Notes under the pieces: model-generated
What the model saw: the letters and a program-made list of their open reading frames with translations, nothing else
Databases searched by the model: none
Told to the model about the DNA's origin: nothing
In this document: piece by piece, positions 58,715-64,000 of the stretch
Layout: every line of letters starts with the position of its first letter
Numbering within the stretch: the stretch's first letter is position 1
From: Letharia columbiana
Taxonomy: Eukaryota > Ascomycota > Lecanoromycetes > Lecanorales > Parmeliaceae
Reading direction: 5' to 3'
DNA length: 64,000 nt
Assembly: GCF_014066305.1 (NCBI RefSeq)
Contig: NW_023501083.1
Location: 62,001-126,000, forward strand
Translations under genes and position numbers: made by a program

Positions 58715-60390
58715 TAATAAAAATAAGCTTTTAAATAAATTAAATAAGATATAATAAATAAGCGATAAATAATTTTTAATTTTAATTATTATTCTAATAA
58801 ATTTATATTTTAATAATATTATATAAAAAAACACGCGAGCGTAATTACGAAGAAGTTTAAAGTTTTATTTATCGCGTAAATTATTATATATATAAATAAA
58901 GATAAGAGCTCGAATTAGAAGAAAATAAATAATATCGAAATTAAATAAGATATAAATATTAAGAATAATTTTATTATACGCGCTAATAATTAAATAGATT
59001 TTATTTTTTAAGCTATTTAAGAGTATAATATAGAATTTAATAATAAGCGCTATTATAGTTTAAATATAATAATATTAACGCGCTAATTAATAAATATTAA
59101 ATTATTATAAAAATCTTAAAATATTAAATATAATTATATCTAGAAGATAGAATTATAGATCTTTATTTATATATAATTAATTTAGTATATAATAATAAAA
59201 AGCTTACTATAAAAGCTACGCTATTTAAATTAATATTTTAATCTTAATTATTATTATCGCTATTATATAAATAATATAAAGCTTGTTATAATACCAGCCC
59301 CTTCGGCTATCGCATAACATGTCGCGTATTATCAAGGCTAGTAATTATCAGCCACCATTAACTACCTATTTTATATATATAAATATCCGTATATCCCATA
59401 AATCAATAATCAGTCTTTTAGTCACAATCATTCTTTTTCTAACATGTCTAGTATCCTACTTTCAATAGGTTATAAGCCCGGAAGCGGGTAGAGTAGTATC
59501 GAACATTCTTGTACTTCCTAATATAGATATTAAACTAAGTCTTCGATGATCATTTATAAATAAATACATCTTATGGCGACAGCCCATTTTTTTAACTCGT
59601 ATTTACCGATGAGAGGGCTGTCGTTATTTAATCCCTATATAAAAAATGTCGAACTAAAATCCTTATTTTATTCGAGGTCTCGAAATAATACGGATAAAAA
59701 CCTTTATATCATACGAGGACCCGAATTAATTAAAAACTCTTATATTATTTCGAGGTCCCGAAATAATACGAGCAAATTAATAAAACTCTCAGATTATTTC
59801 GAGGTCTCGAAACAATATAGATAAAATATTAAAAATCCTTAGATCATTTCGAGGTCCTGAAGCAATACGGGTAAAACTTCAAAATTCTTATATTATTCCG
59901 AGGTCTCGAAACGGGTATTCAAAGCCCCGGCACTCTTTCTATTTTCTTTATCGAGGTTTTTTATAGATTTAACGAGGCCGGGTAAATAATTAATCTCGAA
60001 TTTAAAGCGTGGATTTGGAAACTAATATATATAAGATACGATGTACTAGGGTTTAGAGAATCTAGCTTCTAGAGTTGTCGGGGAGTATTACAATATCAGC
60101 CCCTTCGGTTATCGCATAACATATCGCGTATTACTAGGGCTAGTAATTACCAGCCACCATCAGCCACCTTTTTATATACATAAATATCCGTACATCCCAT
60201 GAATTAACAATCAGTCTTTCAGTCACAATCATTCTATTTCTAACATGTCTGGTTCTTACTTTTAACAAAGCTATCTCTTATTCGAGTATATTTAATTCTT
60301 AATTTTAATTATTATTATAAATATTATTAATTCGTTCTAGAATTATTAAATATACTTTTATATACTTCTTATATTTAATATTTTTTTTAT
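58715..60390. repeat. Right ~0.7-kb direct repeat, split by TRIM copy B
   Basis: 58715-59283 plus 60268-60390 match the left repeat at 41900-42590. The left repeat reads through the TRIM insertion point (AATATAAAGTTATCTTTTAT), confirming the insertion and its AAGCT duplication. Confidence 0.7.
59284..60267 (+). mobile_element. TRIM copy B
   Basis: 984 bp in plus orientation. LTRs are 59284-59467 and 60086-60267, flanked by AAGCT (59279-59283 and 60268-60272). The PBS GGTTATAAGCCCGGAAGCGG follows the 5' LTR directly, and the polypurine tract GTCGGGGAG precedes the 3' LTR. The interior has the GAGGTCTCG-type repeats and the hairpin at 59574-59629. An 83-codon open frame at 59573-59824 is a chance product of these repeats. 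It is moderately RIPed, less than its host. Confidence 0.85.
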
Positions 60391-62459
60391 ATATCGTAAG
60401 AAGATAGCTTAAAGAAATATAGCTTATTATATTAAACTACGATACTTTTAAAAGAATATAAAGAAATATATTAATTTTTCTAAATTAACGATTTATAATT
60501 TTATATTAAATAGCGATATCGAAAATATATAATAAATATATAAAATTATCGTTAATAGTTTTAATTATAAAGTATCGACGGATTTTATATAACTAATATT
60601 AGAGAAAGATAAACTTTTCTTATTATTAATTAATATAGCTTATTTTCTTTTATATATATAAAATAATAAAATATAATTATATTTAATTTTATATCTTATT
60701 AATTTAGCGTAGTTATTAATTAGAATAATAATTAAAATAATTACTTTTAAATATAGAAATCTTAATTAAAATATCTTATATATATATTATTTTATAGTAT
60801 AATATTATAAATATATTATATTATAATATATCTTACTAAGATTCTATATTATACTAGATATAAAATTATATAAATTTTAATAATCTATATTATATTAGAG
60901 TATAATATAATAAATTAATATTTTATATTATATTATATCTTTTTAATTAATATTTAAAATTTCGATAAATTTCTAAAAATAGATTTAAATAAATTTTTAA
61001 ATCTTCTAATTTTATATTCTAGCGAGATAAAAAGATAGTAATCTAAGAAATTAATTAATATTAAGATTTAATTAAATTTTTTTAAATTTTTAATTATATA
61101 AATCTAAAAAAATTATTTTTTAATCTTAATAATTTTTAATGATTTTTATCTTTTAAGCGTAAAGTGTTAAAGTATATATTTTATTAAAAAAAGCTAATAC
61201 TTATAAAGATAACCTTAGATATCGCTATAAAAAGTTTTAAAATTAAAAATAATTATCTAGCGTTAATAATAAATAATAATTAATAAATTTATTTATAAGT
61301 TTAGAGAATAAATCGAGAATATCTAATTTTTCTATTTTTCTCTTATTATATTAAGTTAAGTTTAAAAATCTTTTTAATTACTTAATATATATTAAATTAA
61401 TTCTTAATTTAAAAGTTATTAATTAACTTTAAATTAATAAAATTTCTTTTTAATCTTTAATAGAAGTTAATAAATAGTTTAAATAATATTTATATTAATA
61501 TTAATTAGAGATTTATATAAAAAAGATAGCTTATAGCCTAATTTCTTTTTAATTAATCTATTAATAATTATTAAAATAACTATATAATCTTATTAATAAA
61601 TATTTTTAAAATATTATAAATTTCTTAAATTTTTTTAAATTTCGATTAACTCTTTAATTTAATTAATAACGTAATCTATAATATTTAAATATATTATTAA
61701 ATATTTTTCTATAATTTTAAAAGATTCGATAAATATAAAGTTATTAAGATTTATATTAAAGTAATTTCTAGAATTAAAAAAATTATTTCTTTCAATTTCG
61801 ATAGATTCTCTTATTTTTATTAGAAATAAGATTAATATCGATAAAATTTCTAAGATTACTCTTATAAATAAGAGTAATTTTAGAAGATTTTAAATTTAAT
61901 TAATATTTTATTTAAAGAAATATAAAGCGAGTTAAAAATTTATTAAGCTTTCTATCTAGAAGATAGATTAATTAAAATATTAATAATTTATATATAATCG
62001 AGAAGATCTAAAATTATTTCTAATAAGATATTTAATAATATAAATATTAACGAGATTAATAAGATTTAAGTTTTTTTAAAATAATTTTATATTTAGAAAT
62101 TTATATAGCTAGAATAATAATTTTAGAATTTTATTAATTATCTATATATTCGAAGTTAGCTTAATTAAAGCTTTAATAAATTAATATATATCTTTTTAAA
62201 CTTTTTAATACGATATAATTATATCTAGAAGTTAATAAAAAATAATCTTAAAAATAATAAAGTTTAAAATAATAAAATAAATATAAGTAAAAGCGATTAA
62301 TATACTTCGAAAATTCTTAAAATATTTATTAATTAATTTATTATTAAAATAATCTCGATTTAAGATAATAACTAGATATATTATCTTTAAATCGAATATT
62401 AATATTATTATTAGATATTATATTATAAATATAAATATAAAATTTTAATAATAAAAGTT
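60391..62459. other. Anonymous RIPed DNA
   Basis: About 2.1 kb depleted of CA/TG. No motif, terminal repeat or second copy recognised. Confidence 0.5.
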
Positions 62460-62578
62460 ATAGTATTTTTCTAAGAAAAGTTATAATTAAAATATTAAGT
62501 ATTAAGCTATATTAAGCGCTAAATCGCGCTAAATTATAATAAATTATAATATTAATAAATATAATTATAATTATAATA
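62460..62578 (-). repeat. Copia-B 3' LTR, RIPed copy
   Basis: 119 bp, aligned without length change to 1525-1643; shares CTATATTAAGCGCTAAAT with C-to-T and G-to-A differences. Confidence 0.7.
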
Positions 62579-63299
62579 ATTTTTAATTTTTTTAATTTAT
62601 AGTAATAATATAATATTCGATATAAATCTTTTATAAATCTTTTTATTATTATTATCGCTAGATATAATCTTAATACTATTCTAAATAAAGATATTATTAA
62701 AATTATTATTATTTTAATAAGTAAGAGCGATATTTACTTATATAGAGTTATAGATTATTAAAAACGAAGTTAGAGTTATTAATTAAACTTTCTTACGATC
62801 TTTATAAAAATAGATATTTATAAATTATTTAAATTAATTATTTCGAGGATTATAAACTCGATATTAAGTAAATAAATAGTAATTAATATATATACTCTAA
62901 TAGGCTATAATATATAGCTTACTTTCTTATTTCTCTTTTAATAAATAAACTAAGTATAGATAATCGAAGACTTTTTTATAATTTAGATTTAATTTCTTAT
63001 TAAACTATAATTTATAGAATAACTTACTCTCTCTACTATTATATAATAATCTATTTTTTAAATAATTTATATAAATTATAATCTTTAATTAGAAGTTTAT
63101 AGATAAGTTTAATTAATTAAATATAAATCTTATAAATCTAATTAGCGTTTTATTATATTATTTTATAATATTATTCTAATATAGAATATAGATAATTATA
63201 AATTCTATAGTAATATCTTATTTTTTAAATATATTCTTAATTAATTTATACTCTTCTATATTATCGATTCTAACTAATACTACTTCTTTTACTTTAACT

Positions 63300-64000
63300 A
63301 TTTTATTAATTATAATTATATTTCTAAGAATAAAAATATAAATCTATTTTTTTAATATAATAAGCTCGAGATTTAATTAGTTAATAGTCTTATTAATAAA
63401 AAATATAAATTACTTATTACCCTCTATAATATTAACTATAAAATATAATTCTTAAAAATTAATATATATTCGAGCTTCTAATACTATTTCCTTTAATTTA
63501 AAATTCTTATTAATCTATTAAATTCTTTTTATAAAGTTATATATATTATATTAAAATTCTTTCGATAATTTTATTTTCTCTATATCTCTTATATAGAGAT
63601 ATAGATTTTTTAAATAATACGCTTTAATATAACTTAATCGTTAATATATTAATCGAAAATAATCGACTTATCCTTATTTCGTAGCTATAAATATACTTTT
63701 ATTAAGAGATCTCGACTTTCTAAAAGCGAATACTCTATTAGATATCGATTTAATTAATTAATATAAGTTATTTCTTATATAACCCCTTACTATTATCTTA
63801 TCTATAAATATATTAATAATTCTAATATATAGATTTTCGAATTATATTTTAAAACTCTTTCGATTTAATACTATAATAGATAATAGATTATTATTTATTT
63901 CTAAAATATATAGAGTATCTATTATAGTCTATATATAGTTATCTATATAAATTCGAATAATTCTCTTATCTATTACTATTAACTTATTTTAATTATTAAA
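63300..64000 (-). pseudogene. Copia integrase fragment, RIPed
   Basis: The minus-strand translation near 63338-63421 reads NKQFIFFINKTINQLNLEL (TAA read as Q), the degenerate form of the FIDDYT..W block that contains the first catalytic Asp of Copia integrase. Upstream (63420-64000) lies the presumed zinc-binding and gag-side region, too damaged to place. In a live element integrase would insert the cDNA. It is broken by many stops. Confidence 0.55.

Larger units (their letters stand above)
41900..60390. mobile_element. Non-coding LTR element with ~0.7-kb direct repeats, host of nested Copia and TRIM
   Basis: Direct repeats of about 690 bp lie at 41900-42590 and at 58715-60390 (the latter split by TRIM copy B). 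Once the nested Copia pair (43229-57483) and the TRIM are removed, the element is about 3.3 kb with about 1.9 kb of interior (42591-43228 and 57484-58714). The size and lack of recognisable protein suggest a large-LTR derivative (LARD-like). Terminal TG/CA and target duplication could not be resolved in the AT-rich flanks, so the LTR reading is an inference. The whole element is RIPed. Confidence 0.55.
62460..64000 (-). mobile_element. Copia-B fragment 2, minus orientation, RIPed
   Basis: A 119-bp LTR (62460-62578) matches the one at 1525-1643. To its right the minus strand carries a Copia integrase, so the LTR is a 3' LTR. Only about 750 bp separate the integrase motif from the LTR, far too little for reverse transcriptase and RNase H, so a large internal deletion is likely. 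The element runs off the right edge. Confidence 0.6.

Noticed and set aside
59573..59824. 83-codon frame in TRIM copy B
   Set aside because: Made of the hairpin and GAGGTCTCG-type repeats; not open in copy A or C.

Overview
The window is a gene-free, extremely AT-rich block from what looks like a filamentous ascomycete (Pezizomycotina). Over tens of kilobases the dinucleotides CA and TG are almost absent while TA is everywhere and CG, GA and AG survive. That is the signature of repeat-induced point mutation (RIP) acting on CpA. No host gene, tRNA or rRNA could be supported; almost everything recognisable is a transposable element or a repeat. The species cannot be named from this sequence. 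A centromere core or an AT isochore would both look like this.

Layout, left to right. 1-1383: 3' end of a chromodomain Ty3/Gypsy element (Gypsy-A). 1525-2290: 3' end of a Copia element (Copia-B, minus). About 2300-9838: a second Gypsy element (Gypsy-B, minus) carrying a 438-bp Helitron-like insertion. 9839-10083: a palindrome-rich island that escaped RIP. 12877-19710: a long Gypsy-A copy (minus, TSD TATAT) whose 3' LTR is split by a long Helitron-like element. 19716-23802: anonymous RIPed DNA with a 92-bp tandem repeat. 23803-26437: a second long Helitron-like copy (minus). 26438-28547: a RIPed TRIM that received a fresh 1.3-kb LTR element at 26789-28097. 28548-33773: anonymous RIPed DNA with two tandem arrays and a RIPed short Helitron-like copy. 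33774-37195: an intact 3.4-kb gag-only LTR element, the only part of the window with convincing open reading frames. 38319-41827: a third long Helitron-like copy containing a 982-bp TRIM. About 41900-60390: a non-coding LTR element with roughly 0.7-kb LTRs. It holds two Copia-A elements of the same family, one inside the other (43229-57483 and 43610-50697), and a TRIM in its right LTR (59284-60267). 62460-64000: another Copia-B fragment.

The most interesting items are as follows. (1) The gag-only element has captured the zinc-binding (H2C2) domain of a Gypsy integrase inside its gag frame, flanked by duplicated gag sequence. (2) That element and its short relative carry an 11-nt PBS perfectly complementary to their own LTR, the arrangement known for Tf1-type self-priming. 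(3) A Helitron-like family is visible with 5' TC, a 3' hairpin, CTYR ends and A|T insertion sites; long copies carry minisatellite arrays. (4) A roughly 44-nt module is shared by the Helitron-like family and the LTR elements. (5) A TRIM family has a PBS resembling the half-initiator-tRNA-Met type also used by Copia-A, and a hairpin that stays paired after RIP.

Most large elements are dead. The relative timing is readable: un-RIPed elements sit inside RIPed ones, so they arrived after RIP or share too little sequence to trigger it. All family assignments come from reading motifs and comparing copies within the window; no database search was possible.
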